From Tepidibacillus_B infernus (GTDB taxonomy: Bacteria; Bacillota; Bacilli; Tepidibacillales; Tepidibacillaceae), in assembly GCF_048898065.1 (NCBI RefSeq), contig NZ_JBLWFI010000001.1, positions 2,348,155 through 2,412,154 on the forward strand: a stretch of 64,000 bases of DNA, in the 5' to 3' direction. Of this stretch, positions 17,570-26,404 are shown piece by piece. A program made the translations under genes and the position numbers. Every line of letters starts with the position of its first letter. Positions within the stretch are counted from its first letter, which is position 1. The notes beneath the pieces were generated by a model. It ran no database searches. It was not told where the DNA came from and saw only the letters and a program-made list of their open reading frames with translations.

Positions 17570-18943
17570 TTATTTTCCAACACAGAATTGCGAAAAGATT
17601 TGATCTATTAAATCTTCACTAACCGCTTCTCCAATAATTTCACCTAACAGATCCCAAGCATTTTTTACATCTATTGCTATCATATCAATTGGTAGCCAAT
17701 CTTCAATAGAATGTATGGCATCTTCTATACTTTGTAAAGCCCTTTTTAATAATGAAATATGTCTTGCATTTGATACATAAGTTAAATCCTCTGTTTGAAT
17801 TTGGCCTGCAAAAAATAGTTCACTTATCGTTTCTTCTAACTGATCAATACCTTGTTCTTTGATAACAGACATCAAAATCATTCTTGCATCTGGTATTTTC
17901 TGTTTTACTAAATCCAAATCTATCTTTTGTGGTAAATCTGTTTTATTGATAATCACAATCACATGAAGTCCTTGAACTAATTCCATCAATCGTAAATCAT
18001 CTTCAGATAATTCTTGGTTAAAGTTTAGAACAAGTAGAACTAAATCTGCTTCTTCTAATGCCTTTCTTGATCTTTCCACACCGATTTTCTCTACAAGATC
18101 TTCTGTTTCTCTAATCCCTGCAGTGTCAACTAATTTAAGAGGAACTCCCTTAATATTAATGTACTCTTCAATGATATCTCTGGTTGTTCCAGCTATTTCA
18201 GTAACAATGGCCTTATTTTCATGAATCAATGTATTTAATAGTGAAGATTTACCTACATTAGGTCTACCAATAATAACAGTTGATAATCCTTCACGCAGTA
18301 TTTTCCCTTGAGAAGCAGTATCCAATAAATAATTTATCTCTTTTTTCACCTCTTTTGTTTTTGAAAGCAATAATTCATGAGTAACAGATTCAACATCATG
18401 TTCAGGATAGTCTATTGTTACTTCAATATGAGCTAGTACCTCTAATAAAGTTTGCCGTAATTCCTTAATTTTTCTAGACAATTTACCTTCTACTTGTTTT
18501 AGAGCTAACTGCATAGCTTTATCTGTTTTTGATCGAATTAAATCAATCACTGCCTCTGCTTGAGATAAATCAATTCTTCCATTTAGAAATGCCCTTTTTG
18601 TTAATTCTCCTGGTTCAGCCAATCTTGCTCCTTCTTCTAAAATCGCATCTAAAACCCTTCGAACTGATACTAAACCACCATGACAATTTACTTCAACTAC
18701 ATCCTCTTTTGTGTATGTTCTTGGAGCCCTCATCACTGTTACCATCACTTCGTCTATCACTTGTCCACATTTATCAATCAGTTTCCCATAATGGATAGTG
18801 TGACTATCCACAGTGGATAACTTTTTTCTCCCTCTATATAAACGATCTACAATATCAATCGCTTCATTCCCACTTACACGAACAATTGCAATTCCACCTT
18901 CTCCTAACGCGGTAGATATTGCAGCTATTGTATCAAAATCCAT
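17570..18943 (-). CDS. mnmE: tRNA modification GTPase MnmE
   Basis: The 457-residue protein has an N-terminal formyl-folate-binding domain (ISTALGEGGIAIVRVSG), helical arms and a G domain. The G domain shows GRPNVGKSSLLN, DTAGIRETED and NKTD, and the protein ends FSQFCVGK with the catalytic C-terminal cysteine. It partners MnmG. GAGGTGG precedes the ATG. The 297-base gap upstream of it contains two perfect DnaA boxes and a repeat described separately. Confidence 0.96.
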   Translation of the reverse strand: MDFDTIAAISTALGEGGIAIVRVSGNEAIDIVDRLYRGRKKLSTVDSHTIHYGKLIDKCGQVIDEVMVTVMRAPRTYTKEDVVEVNCHGGLVSVRRVLDAILEEGARLAEPGELTKRAFLNGRIDLSQAEAVIDLIRSKTDKAMQLALKQVEGKLSRKIKELRQTLLEVLAHIEVTIDYPEHDVESVTHELLLSKTKEVKKEINYLLDTASQGKILREGLSTVIIGRPNVGKSSLLNTLIHENKAIVTEIAGTTRDIIEEYINIKGVPLKLVDTAGIRETEDLVEKIGVERSRKALEEADLVLLVLNFNQELSEDDLRLMELVQGLHVIVIINKTDLPQKIDLDLVKQKIPDARMILMSVIKEQGIDQLEETISELFFAGQIQTEDLTYVSNARHISLLKRALQSIEDAIHSIEDWLPIDMIAIDVKNAWDLLGEIIGEAVSEDLIDQIFSQFCVGK

Positions 18944-19021
18944 CGATGACCACCTCAGTATCTATATCTTCTAAAAAAGTAGAATACCATATTTTGAATA
19001 AAAGAACAAAAACAAAAATAT

Positions 19022-19090
19022 TTATCCACATGTTTATAACAAAATTATTATGTAGTATGCCCAATTAAATAAAATTTAATGTTATCCACA
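19022..19090. promoter_or_regulatory. Two DnaA boxes in the jag-mnmE gap
   Basis: TTATCCACA occurs perfectly at 19022-19030 and 19082-19090, about 52 bases apart, in the AT-rich gap between jag and mnmE. They lie 2.6 kb left of the main dnaA-proximal cluster. They could add to origin function, titrate DnaA or regulate mnmE; the sequence does not tell which. Confidence 0.65.
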
Positions 19091-19110
19091 TCTCTTCTTC
19101 CTCTTTTTAA

Positions 19111-19163
19111 GATAACCCACAAAAGTAACGTCTTCCTTCGAAGTGTATTCGATTACTTTTGTG
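19111..19163. repeat. 20-bp repeat copy 1 with inverted partner
   Basis: GATAACCCACAAAAGTAACG (19111-19130) matches a sequence upstream of gyrB (26405-26424) at 18 of 20 positions. Here its core CACAAAAGTAA also pairs with TTACTTTTGTG at 19153-19163 across a 24-base loop. No T-run follows it, so it is not an obvious terminator. Confidence 0.6.
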
Positions 19164-19190
19164 AGGTCTCAATAAAATAGATTTTTTCGC

Positions 19191-19232
19191 AAAAAAAATC
19201 CCTGTTACTAACAAAAGTTAATAACAGGGATC
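19191..19232 (-). terminator. Intrinsic terminator after jag
   Basis: On the minus strand ATCCCTGTTATTAAC and GTTAGTAACAGGGAT form a long stem followed by TTTTTTTT. It lies 9 bases after the jag stop and ends the rnpA-yidD-yidC-jag transcript. Confidence 0.92.
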
Positions 19233-19240
19233 AATTAAAA

Positions 19241-19867
19241 CTATTTTCTAGTAATAACAACCTTACGATTTGGTTCCTCTCCTTGACTATAAGTTTGAAC
19301 CTTTGGATGGTCTTGTAATTTAGTATGAATGATCTTCCTTTCAGAAGGTGTCATTGGTTCAAGAACAACTTCTTTGCCTGTTCTTATCACTTTTTCAGCT
19401 AATCTATTTGCTAGTTCTTCTAATGTTGCCTTTCTTCTTGAACGGTAATTTTCAGCGTCTAACACAATACGCAATCGATTATGATCTACCTTCCGATTAG
19501 CAACAATGTTAACCAAATATTGTAGGGAGTCTAATGTTTGTCCTCTTCTACCAATTAGTATTCCTAGATCTTTTCCTACAAAATTAAGGACAGTATAATC
19601 AGCCTGATTAAATTGTTCAATTTGGACTTTCAAATTCATTGATTTAAATACATCAAATAAAAACTTTTTCGCTTCCTCTAAAGGATCTACCTGTTCTGGA
19701 AACAATTCTACTTCTACTACCGCATTTTTTCCAATTAATCCAAATAGCTTTTTGCTTGGTTGTTCTAAAACTTTTACCTTAACCCTATCTTCTGTCGTAC
19801 CTAGTTGTCTGAGGGCTGATTGAACTGCTTCTTCCACAGTTTTACCGGTAGCTATTACTTTTTCCAT
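19241..19867 (-). CDS. jag: RNA-binding protein Jag/KhpB
   Basis: The 208-residue protein has an N-terminal Jag domain (MEKVIATGKTVEEAVQSALR), a KH domain with GRRGQTLDSLQYLVN (about residues 105-140) and a C-terminal R3H domain ending RKVVITRK. Family members bind RNA and influence cell division and elongation in Gram-positives. It follows yidC by 24 bases, the standard pairing. Length matches B. subtilis Jag. Confidence 0.93.
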   Translation of the reverse strand: MEKVIATGKTVEEAVQSALRQLGTTEDRVKVKVLEQPSKKLFGLIGKNAVVEVELFPEQVDPLEEAKKFLFDVFKSMNLKVQIEQFNQADYTVLNFVGKDLGILIGRRGQTLDSLQYLVNIVANRKVDHNRLRIVLDAENYRSRRKATLEELANRLAEKVIRTGKEVVLEPMTPSERKIIHTKLQDHPKVQTYSQGEEPNRKVVITRK

Positions 19868-19890
19868 ACTAATTGCCCCCTATTAAATTT

Positions 19891-20625
19891 TTACTTGGTG
19901 GTTCTATAGATCAATTTGGTCTGTGCAATGGAAAAAATATTACCAATTACCCAATATAGTGCTAATGCAGCTGGTAATGAAATTCCAATAAATAAGATCA
20001 TGGCAGGCATCACAACGGCCATAATTTTCTGCTGTTGGGCAGCTTGTGGAGTTACGGCAACACTCGTTGACGTCATTTTAATTTGTAAATAAGTTGTAAT
20101 CGCTGCAAGAATTGGAAAAATATAGTAAGGATCAGGTGTTCCAAGGGAAACCCATAAGAAATCATGCTCAGCAATAAAGGCATTCCTGCTAATCGCATGA
20201 TAAAAGGCAATTAAAATCGGCATCTGAATAAATATAGGTAAGCAACCCGATAAAGGATTTACATTATGTTTTTGGAAGAGTTTCATTGTTTCTTCCTGTA
20301 TTTTTTGGGCATTATCTTTATATTTTTCTCTAATCTTTGTGATTTCAGGTTGTAAATCCTGCATTTTCTTAGTACTTCTAATTTGAGTAATCATTAGAGG
20401 AAGCACCAAAAAACGAATTAAAATGGTTGTTACAATGATAGCTAAACCATAGTTATTAAATAATATCTTAGCAAAAAAATCTATGGTAATAGATAATGGA
20501 TAGACAAAATATTTATCCCAAATTCCGTTAGCAGGATCTATTTGGGTACCCGGTTTAGCAGAACAACCAGTACTAAATATAGCTATTACAACCAATAATA
20601 AAATGATATATGTGCGTTTCCGCAA
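19891..20625 (-). CDS. yidC: Membrane protein insertase YidC (SpoIIIJ type)
   Basis: About 244 residues, beginning MRKRTYIILLLVVIAIFSTG, with a lipoprotein signal peptide and lipobox ending in Cys. Five transmembrane helices follow, with LSGCLPIFIQMPILIAFYHA in the insertase core. The protein inserts membrane proteins with or after SecYEG. I start it at the TTG at 20625, which has GGAGGAG 5 bases upstream; longer readings run into yidD and lack a signal peptide at the N-terminus. Confidence 0.93.
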   Translation of the reverse strand: MRKRTYIILLLVVIAIFSTGCSAKPGTQIDPANGIWDKYFVYPLSITIDFFAKILFNNYGLAIIVTTILIRFLVLPLMITQIRSTKKMQDLQPEITKIREKYKDNAQKIQEETMKLFQKHNVNPLSGCLPIFIQMPILIAFYHAISRNAFIAEHDFLWVSLGTPDPYYIFPILAAITTYLQIKMTSTSVAVTPQAAQQQKIMAVVMPAMILFIGISLPAALALYWVIGNIFSIAQTKLIYRTTK

Positions 20626-20638
20626 GATAACTCCTCCT

Positions 20639-20863
20639 CTAATTATTTTCCTTTTTAGGTACCGGATCATATCCACCTGGATGTAAAGGATGGCATTTTG
20701 CAATTCTTTTTGCAGATAACCAACTACCCTTAAGTGCTCCGTGTATCTCAATTGCTTCTAATGCATAGTGAGAGCATGTCGGGGCAAAACGACAAGTAGG
20801 CGGTTTCATTGGTGAAATAAATTTTCGATAGAAACGAATGAGAATCAAAAGTAACTTTTTCAC
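20639..20863 (-). CDS. yidD: Membrane protein insertion efficiency factor YidD
   Basis: The 74-residue protein (MKKLLLILIRFYRKFISPMK) has the family signature PPTCRFAPTCSHYALEAIEI and CHPLHPGGYDPVP. YidD is a small membrane-associated protein between rnpA and yidC that helps YidC-dependent insertion. It ends 14 bases before the yidC start. An AGGAGGGT ribosome binding site precedes the ATG. Confidence 0.95.
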   Translation of the reverse strand: MKKLLLILIRFYRKFISPMKPPTCRFAPTCSHYALEAIEIHGALKGSWLSAKRIAKCHPLHPGGYDPVPKKENN

Positions 20864-20911
20864 CTGTTAAACCCTCCTAACTGAGATACATCAATGATAT
20901 AAATAAATGAT

Positions 20912-21265
20912 TTAATCATTTGTTTCAATGATTTTCATTTTTTTAAATAAATGTTTAAGACTTCTCTCAAAATGGGGAAGATCCATCTGAGCCGCTGGAA
21001 TCCTTGCAATAATAATATAATCCTTTTTCTTTTTTATTTCATATTTTAACAAAAGGGAACGAATGGCTTCTTTTATTAAACGTTTAACCCGATTCCTGAT
21101 CACGGCATTACCAACCTTTTTACTCACCGAGATACCAAAACGATAAGGTTCAGCCTTGGGTTGATCCATCATGTATAATACCAATTCACGATTAGAAACA
21201 GATCTTCCATATGTATATACTTTTTTAAAATCTTCTCTTTTTTTTAAGCGTAGCTCTTTTTGCAA
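20912..21265 (-). CDS. rnpA: Ribonuclease P protein component
   Basis: About 117 residues beginning at a TTG (MQKELRLKKREDFKKVYTYG) with GGGGG 8 bases upstream. The RNase P signature is RNRVKRLIKEAIR with RFGISVSKKVGNAV before it. The protein binds the catalytic RNA and aids cleavage of pre-tRNA 5' leaders. A longer reading exists upstream but adds a hydrophobic segment foreign to the family. It lies downstream of rpmH, separated by a hairpin. Confidence 0.93.
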   Translation of the reverse strand: MQKELRLKKREDFKKVYTYGRSVSNRELVLYMMDQPKAEPYRFGISVSKKVGNAVIRNRVKRLIKEAIRSLLLKYEIKKKKDYIIIARIPAAQMDLPHFERSLKHLFKKMKIIETND

Positions 21266-21432
21266 AATAAAGAAACCCCCATACAAATAGATGAATACGT
21301 TCACAAAACAAGATATAACTAAGTGAAAGTATGGGTAATTATTCCTCATAATAAACCTATTCTAACACATTCTGAATCTTAAATTAAACTAATCTTTCGA
21401 TAAAGTAACGTAAACATATTTTCTTTCAATTG

Positions 21433-21456
21433 AAAAAAGGCCACTAATCTGTGGCC
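21433..21456 (-). terminator. Attenuating terminator between rpmH and rnpA
   Basis: On the minus strand GGCCAC and GTGGCC form a 6-bp stem with a 6-base loop followed by TTTTTT, directly after the rpmH stop. It would limit rnpA expression relative to the abundant L34. Confidence 0.88.
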
Positions 21457-21458
21457 TA

Positions 21459-21593
21459 TTATGCAGATAATACTTTTCTTCCTTTTCTACGACGTGCAGC
21501 TAAAACCTTACGGCCATTTTTAGTGCTCATTCTTTTACGGAACCCATGTACTTTACTTCTTTTACGAACATTTGGTTGAAATGTTGGTTTCAT
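21459..21593 (-). CDS. rpmH: 50S ribosomal protein L34
   Basis: The 44-residue protein begins MKPTFQPNVRKRSKVHGFRK and ends RRRKGRKVLSA. It is the classic very basic L34 of the large subunit and the first gene leftward of the origin. Its length equals that of the B. subtilis protein. GGGGAGGTG precedes the ATG. The gene was read directly from the sequence because it is too short for ordinary ORF cut-offs. Confidence 0.97.
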   Translation of the reverse strand: MKPTFQPNVRKRSKVHGFRKRMSTKNGRKVLAARRRKGRKVLSA

Positions 21594-21710
21594 CTATAAC
21601 ACCTCCCCTTGAGGATCAAAATTCATGAAAGACATTCTTAAATAGTTTATCAACTATAAAAGAGATTTGTCAAGAATAGGATTTTTATTTCTTCATGTCG
21701 ATAAGTAAAA

Positions 21711-22022
21711 TTATCCACATGTTCTTATTCGACATTTTTCACACAGCTTATCCACAAAATATTGTGTTGTGAATAACCGCTATCCACTAATTATTGTGAT
21801 TGTGGATAAGTTGGATAAGACCATTGATTATCTAGGTTTTATCTGATATTATTGTGTTAATATATCTAGTGGATATTTACCTTTGATAAAATACATATTC
21901 ACAATCTGTGGATAAAATTGTGGACAGTTATCCATGGTTGTGGATTTTTTATTCACATCTTGTGATTATTTTTTACTTATATCGCAAATTTTTGTGCTCT
22001 TACGACATTATTTTTATCCACA
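21711..22022. other. Origin of replication, DnaA-box cluster upstream of dnaA
   Basis: The 477-base rpmH-dnaA gap holds perfect DnaA boxes at 21711-21719, 21748-21756, 21801-21809 (reverse), 21907-21915 (reverse) and 22014-22022. One-mismatch boxes lie at 21768-21776 and 21928-21936. Together with the boxes after dnaA this is a bipartite origin like that of B. subtilis. The same boxes probably autoregulate dnaA. Box coordinates are read directly; the function is established for this arrangement. Confidence 0.93.
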
Positions 22023-22070
22023 TTTATTCATAATACTCTGTGGAAAAAAGAAATACAGAGGAGGGACATC

Positions 22071-23432
22071 GTGGAGCAATTAAGTAGTTTATGGCAGAAG
22101 GCCTTATCTATAATTGAAACAAAATTAAGTAAACCTAGCTTTGAAACTTGGCTAAAATCAACACAAATCTCTTCTTTAATCAATAATGATCTCACAATTA
22201 TTGCTCCAAATGAGTTTGCTAGGGACTGGTTGGAGTCTAGGTACTCTGGTCTGATCCAAGATACCTTGTTTGAAGTAATCGGTGAAAAACTAAATATTAA
22301 GTTTATTATTCCACCATCTGCATCTGATATTCATCTAGATCAAGTATCTCCGACACCTAAAGAAGTAAAACCTTCAAATTTTGATGAAGAGGATGCCCAT
22401 ACAAAATCCTTATTAAACCCAAAATATACATTTGATACCTTTGTGATTGGGGCTGGAAACCGCTTTGCCCATGCAGCATCACTCGCAGTTGCTGAAGCTC
22501 CTGCTAAAGCATATAATCCTTTATTTATATATGGCGGAGTAGGATTAGGGAAAACTCATTTAATGCATGCAATTGGGCACTATGTTGTTCAGCATAATGA
22601 AAAAGCTAAAGTGTTATATATTTCATCAGAAAAATTTACAAATGAATTTATTAACTCGATACGTGATAATAAAACCATTGAATTTCGCAACAAGTATCGA
22701 AATATTGATATTTTACTTATTGACGATATTCAATTTCTAGCTGGAAAAGAATCAACACAAGAAGAATTTTTCCATACTTTTAATGCTTTGCATGAAGCAA
22801 GTAAACAAATTATTATTTCTAGCGATCGAACTCCAAAAGAAATCCCTACTTTAGAAGATCGTCTTCGTTCTAGATTTGAATGGGGTTTAATTACTGATAT
22901 TCAGCCACCGGATTTAGAAACAAGGATTGCAATTCTTAGAAAAAAAGCAAAGGCAGAGAATTTAGATATTCCTAATGAAGTCATGATCTATATTGCTAAT
23001 CAGATCAATACAAATATCCGTGAGTTAGAAGGAGCTTTGATTCGTGTTGTTGCATACTCATCCTTGATCAACAAAGATATGAGTGTTGACTTAGCTTCTG
23101 AGGCATTAAAGGACATTATTCCTTCCACTAAGCCTAAAGTCATTACAATTCATGACATTCAAAAAAATACAGCTGAGCATTTTAGTCTGAAATTAGAAGA
23201 TTTAAAGGCAAAAAAACGAACAAAAGCTGTAGCTTTTCCTAGACAAATAGCAATGTACTTGACTAGAGAACTCACAGACTATTCTCTACCCAAAATAGGA
23301 GAAGAATTTGGAGGTAGAGATCATTCTACTGTGATTCATGCTTATGAAAAAGTATCTACACAATTAAAAACAGATCCAGACTTAGAAAAAACGATAACCA
23401 ATTTAATTGAAAAAATTAAAAACCATAACTAA
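22071..23432 (+). CDS. dnaA: Chromosomal replication initiator DnaA
   Basis: The 453-residue protein starts at GTG with GAGGAGGG upstream. Domain I is at residues 1-80 (MEQLSSLWQKALSIIETKLS), followed by a linker. The AAA+ domain has GGVGLGKTHLMHA and ILLIDDIQFLAGKE. Domain IV carries the DNA-binding signature GGRDHSTVIHAYEKV. It binds the DnaA boxes on both sides of its gene and opens the duplex. Length is normal. Confidence 0.98.
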   Translation: MEQLSSLWQKALSIIETKLSKPSFETWLKSTQISSLINNDLTIIAPNEFARDWLESRYSGLIQDTLFEVIGEKLNIKFIIPPSASDIHLDQVSPTPKEVKPSNFDEEDAHTKSLLNPKYTFDTFVIGAGNRFAHAASLAVAEAPAKAYNPLFIYGGVGLGKTHLMHAIGHYVVQHNEKAKVLYISSEKFTNEFINSIRDNKTIEFRNKYRNIDILLIDDIQFLAGKESTQEEFFHTFNALHEASKQIIISSDRTPKEIPTLEDRLRSRFEWGLITDIQPPDLETRIAILRKKAKAENLDIPNEVMIYIANQINTNIRELEGALIRVVAYSSLINKDMSVDLASEALKDIIPSTKPKVITIHDIQKNTAEHFSLKLEDLKAKKRTKAVAFPRQIAMYLTRELTDYSLPKIGEEFGGRDHSTVIHAYEKVSTQLKTDPDLEKTITNLIEKIKNHN

Positions 23433-23448
23433 TTAGTTTATGTTATGC

Positions 23449-23590
23449 TGTGAATAAATATGACAGATTTATTTACAGCTTATCCACATGTTGATTTCTT
23501 TAATTTCGTTAGCCTTATTTCAATTATTCACATATTCACAAGTATTATTACTATAACTACTATTTTTTATAAATTAATAAATATATGTAT
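23449..23590 (+). other. Origin unwinding region between dnaA and dnaN
   Basis: Boxes lie at 23449-23457 (TGTGAATAA), 23480-23488 (perfect TTATCCACA), 23524-23532 (TTATTCACA) and 23532-23540. The last two are followed directly by TTA TTA CTA TAA CTA CTA TTT (23545-23565), whose complement reads as DnaA-trios (3'-AAT AAT GAT .. GAT GAT AAA-5'). An AT-only stretch to about 23586 follows. This is the layout of the basal unwinding system described in B. subtilis. Confidence 0.85.
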
Positions 23591-23626
23591 AATGAAGGCC
23601 ATATATTCCAATGATGGAGGGTAATC

Positions 23627-24772
23627 ATGCATTTTTTTGTTCATAAAAATCAGTTGGTTAATGCACTTCAGCATGTTCAAAAAGCTGTTTCATCAAAGAC
23701 AACAATTCCAATTTTGACAGGAATCAAATTTGATATTGGAACAAAGGGTTTAATCATTACTGGTAGTGATTCTGATATTTCTATTCAAGTTCTTATTCCT
23801 CTAGTGGAAAATGGAGAAGAATGGGTACAATTGATTATACCAGGCAAAATTGTAGTCCCAGCAAAATATATTTTGGAGATTGTTAAAAAGTTACCAGGAG
23901 AAATGATTGAATTTGAAGTGATTGATCATTTTACAATAATAATTAAATCAGGTTCTTCTGAATTTCGACTTAATGGTTTTGATGCTGATGAATATCCAAA
24001 CTTACCACAAATCATCGACGAAGAAGAACATGTATTTACGATTCCTAGCGATCTTTTAAAAATGATGATTCGCCAAACTCAATTTGCTGTTTCAACCATA
24101 GAAAGTCGACCCATTTTAACAGGTGTGTTATGGAATCTAGAAAACCAGGTTTTAAAATTTACTGCAACTGATTCCCATCGTTTAGCTGTTAGAGAAGCCA
24201 CGGTTGAAAGCTTAACAAACCTATCTTTTCAAAATGTAGTGATTCCAGGTAGATCTCTAAGTGAATTAAGTAAAATTCTTGATGATACTCAGACACCTGT
24301 TGAAATCATCGTCAATGAAAATCAAATTTTAATCAAAATGAATCATGTTTTATTTTTATCAAGATTATTGGATGGTACTTATCCTGATACTTCTAGAATT
24401 ATTCCAGATAAATATAAAACAAAGATTATTATTCAAACGAAAAAATTATTAGAATCAATTGAAAGAGCTTCTTTATTAGCTAGAGATGGTAAAAATAATA
24501 TCGTTAAGTTTACAAATATAGAGAATCTTTTAATCGAAGTTTCTTCTAATTCACCTGAGGTTGGAAATGTTACTGATCAATTACAAATAAAAAATATAGA
24601 AGGTGAGCCAGTCAAAATTTCCTTTAATGCAAAATATATGCTAGATGCTTTAAGAGCGATTGACAGTGAAGAAGTTCAAATTGAATTTACAGGCGCATTA
24701 AGTCCATTCGTGATTAAGCCAATTGAACATCATCGAATTTTACAACTCATTTTGCCAGTAAGAACTTATTAA
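23627..24772 (+). CDS. dnaN: DNA polymerase III beta subunit (sliding clamp)
   Basis: The 381-residue protein (MHFFVHKNQLVNALQHVQKA) has three repeated clamp domains. Recognisable segments are SKTTIPILTGIKFDI, ESRPILTGVLWNLENQ with ATDSHRLAVRE, and the C-terminal ILPVRTY. It rings DNA and tethers polymerase. GATGGAGGG precedes the ATG. It is second in the dnaA-dnaN-rlbA-recF order. Confidence 0.97.
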   Translation: MHFFVHKNQLVNALQHVQKAVSSKTTIPILTGIKFDIGTKGLIITGSDSDISIQVLIPLVENGEEWVQLIIPGKIVVPAKYILEIVKKLPGEMIEFEVIDHFTIIIKSGSSEFRLNGFDADEYPNLPQIIDEEEHVFTIPSDLLKMMIRQTQFAVSTIESRPILTGVLWNLENQVLKFTATDSHRLAVREATVESLTNLSFQNVVIPGRSLSELSKILDDTQTPVEIIVNENQILIKMNHVLFLSRLLDGTYPDTSRIIPDKYKTKIIIQTKKLLESIERASLLARDGKNNIVKFTNIENLLIEVSSNSPEVGNVTDQLQIKNIEGEPVKISFNAKYMLDALRAIDSEEVQIEFTGALSPFVIKPIEHHRILQLILPVRTY

Positions 24773-24786
24773 AGGAGAAAGTTGTG

Positions 24787-25005
24787 ATGAATGAGGTATT
24801 GATTGATACCGAATATATAACTTTAGGACAGTTTCTTAAAATGGTCGATGTGATTCAATCAGGTGGCCATGCAAAAATATTTTTAATGGAACATCAAGTT
24901 AAGGTAAACGGAGAAAAAGAAACAAGACGAGGTCGGAAATTACATCCTGATGATATAATTTCCATTGAACAAATTGGTAAATTTCAGATCAAATATTCAT
25001 CTTAA
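24787..25005 (+). CDS. rlbA: S4-domain RNA-binding protein RlbA (YaaA)
   Basis: A protein of about 72 residues with an S4-like fold: EYITLGQFLKMVDVIQSGGH, then VKVNGEKETRRGRKLHPDDI. The family, called YaaA in B. subtilis, sits between dnaN and recF and has been linked to ribosome assembly. I use the ATG at 24787; a GTG lies directly before it and either is possible. AAAGGAG lies upstream. It ends 13 bases before recF starts. Confidence 0.9.
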   Translation: MNEVLIDTEYITLGQFLKMVDVIQSGGHAKIFLMEHQVKVNGEKETRRGRKLHPDDIISIEQIGKFQIKYSS

Positions 25006-25018
25006 GGGAGAAGATGTG

Positions 25019-26131
25019 ATGTTTGTTGAGCATCTCCAATTAAAAAATTTCCGTAATTATCAAGATTTAAATCTTCATTTTGACCATCAAATCAATATTT
25101 TTCAGGGGGATAATGCTCAAGGTAAAACAAATATCTTAGAAGCGATCTATGTCTTAGCTTTAGCTAAATCCCACCGAACTTCAAAAGAAAAGGAATTGGT
25201 CCAATGGGGCCAATCTTTTTCTGTTATTAAAGGAACGATTCAAACAAGAAGAAACTCATTAAAATTGGAAATGCAGCTAACTTCTAAAGGGAAAAAGGCA
25301 AAAATCAATCAATTAGAACAACGTAAATTAAGTGATTATATAGGTGCATTCAATGTAATTATGTTTGCACCAGAGGATTTGACATTAGTAAAAGGAAGTC
25401 CTCAATATCGTAGGAAATTCCTCGATGTTGAAATTGGACAAGTTAGTCCTTCCTATCTATACCATTTATCCCAATATCAAAAAATCATTCAACAAAGAAA
25501 TAATTTATTAAAGGATTTTACCAAGAATGAAAAGAATAAATTAGAGTTATTGGAAATTTGGGATAAACAATTGGTTGAATATGGTTCAAAAGTCATTTCC
25601 AAAAGATTGTATTTTTTGAGACACTTAGAAAAATGGGCTAAAGAAATCCATGCAGGAATTACTGATCAAAATGAAGAGTTATCTATCCTTTATAAACCTT
25701 CATTTCCCTTAGAATTAGGTAATATTGATGTACAAGATATGAGTGATCAGTTTACTTTTAGATTACAAAAAATAAGAAAGCAAGAACTTTTTCGGGGGAC
25801 TAGTTTGATTGGTCCACATCGTGATGATCTATATTTTTCTATCAATCAAATTGATGTTCAGTCCTTTGGTTCACAAGGCCAGCAACGAACCACCGCTTTG
25901 TCTCTCAAATTAGCTGAAATAGAACTGATTCATGATGAAATAGGAGAATACCCTGTTTTATTATTGGATGATGTTCTTTCAGAATTAGATCAAAAAAGAC
26001 AAACTCAATTAATTCAAACGATTGAAAATAAAGTGCAAACCATGATTACAACAACAAGTACAGAAGGAATTGACATCAATACACTAAAACGTTCTTCTAT
26101 CTTTTATGTGGAACAAGGTCTTATTTCCTAA
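25019..26131 (+). CDS. recF: DNA replication and repair protein RecF
   Basis: The 370-residue SMC-like ATPase (MFVEHLQLKNFRNYQDLNLH) has Walker A GDNAQGKTNILEAIY, then SLIGPHRDDLYF and the signature and Walker B region (GSQGQQRTTALSLKLAE, LLLDDVLSELD). It loads RecA at gaps with RecOR. The start at 25019 follows GGGAGA and gives the B. subtilis length; a longer reading would overlap rlbA. Confidence 0.96.
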   Translation: MFVEHLQLKNFRNYQDLNLHFDHQINIFQGDNAQGKTNILEAIYVLALAKSHRTSKEKELVQWGQSFSVIKGTIQTRRNSLKLEMQLTSKGKKAKINQLEQRKLSDYIGAFNVIMFAPEDLTLVKGSPQYRRKFLDVEIGQVSPSYLYHLSQYQKIIQQRNNLLKDFTKNEKNKLELLEIWDKQLVEYGSKVISKRLYFLRHLEKWAKEIHAGITDQNEELSILYKPSFPLELGNIDVQDMSDQFTFRLQKIRKQELFRGTSLIGPHRDDLYFSINQIDVQSFGSQGQQRTTALSLKLAEIELIHDEIGEYPVLLLDDVLSELDQKRQTQLIQTIENKVQTMITTTSTEGIDINTLKRSSIFYVEQGLIS

Positions 26132-26149
26132 GAATCGAGGTGAAACCTT

Positions 26150-26395
26150 ATGTTTATGCATATTGGTGGAGATATAGTTGTCAAGACAAAAGAAATTGTG
26201 GCAATCTTAGATATTAGTCATTTTGCTAAAAGAAAGAAAAAGCTTCATTCCTTTATTGCACAAGTAGAGAATAAAAACAATGTGGTTAAAATAACAACTG
26301 AAGGAAGTAAATCCCTTGTGGTCACGGCAGATAAAATGTATTACTCTCCTATTTCATCTTTAACGTTATTAAAAAGAGCAAACACGATCTTTTAA
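26150..26395 (+). CDS. remB: Extracellular matrix regulator RemB (YaaB)
   Basis: The 81-residue protein (MFMHIGGDIVVKTKEIVAIL) belongs to DUF370. B. subtilis RemB, of the same size, lies in the same place between recF and gyrB. RemA/RemB influence matrix and osmoprotection genes. GAGGTGAAA precedes the ATG. It ends 69 bases before gyrB, and the gap holds the 20-bp repeat. Confidence 0.9.
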   Translation: MFMHIGGDIVVKTKEIVAILDISHFAKRKKKLHSFIAQVENKNNVVKITTEGSKSLVVTADKMYYSPISSLTLLKRANTIF

Positions 26396-26404
26396 CCTCA
26401 TAAA

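Noticed and set aside
18804..18820. TATCCACAGTGGATA palindrome as a DnaA-box pair
   Set aside because: It is inside the mnmE coding sequence and neither half is a full match to TTATCCACA.
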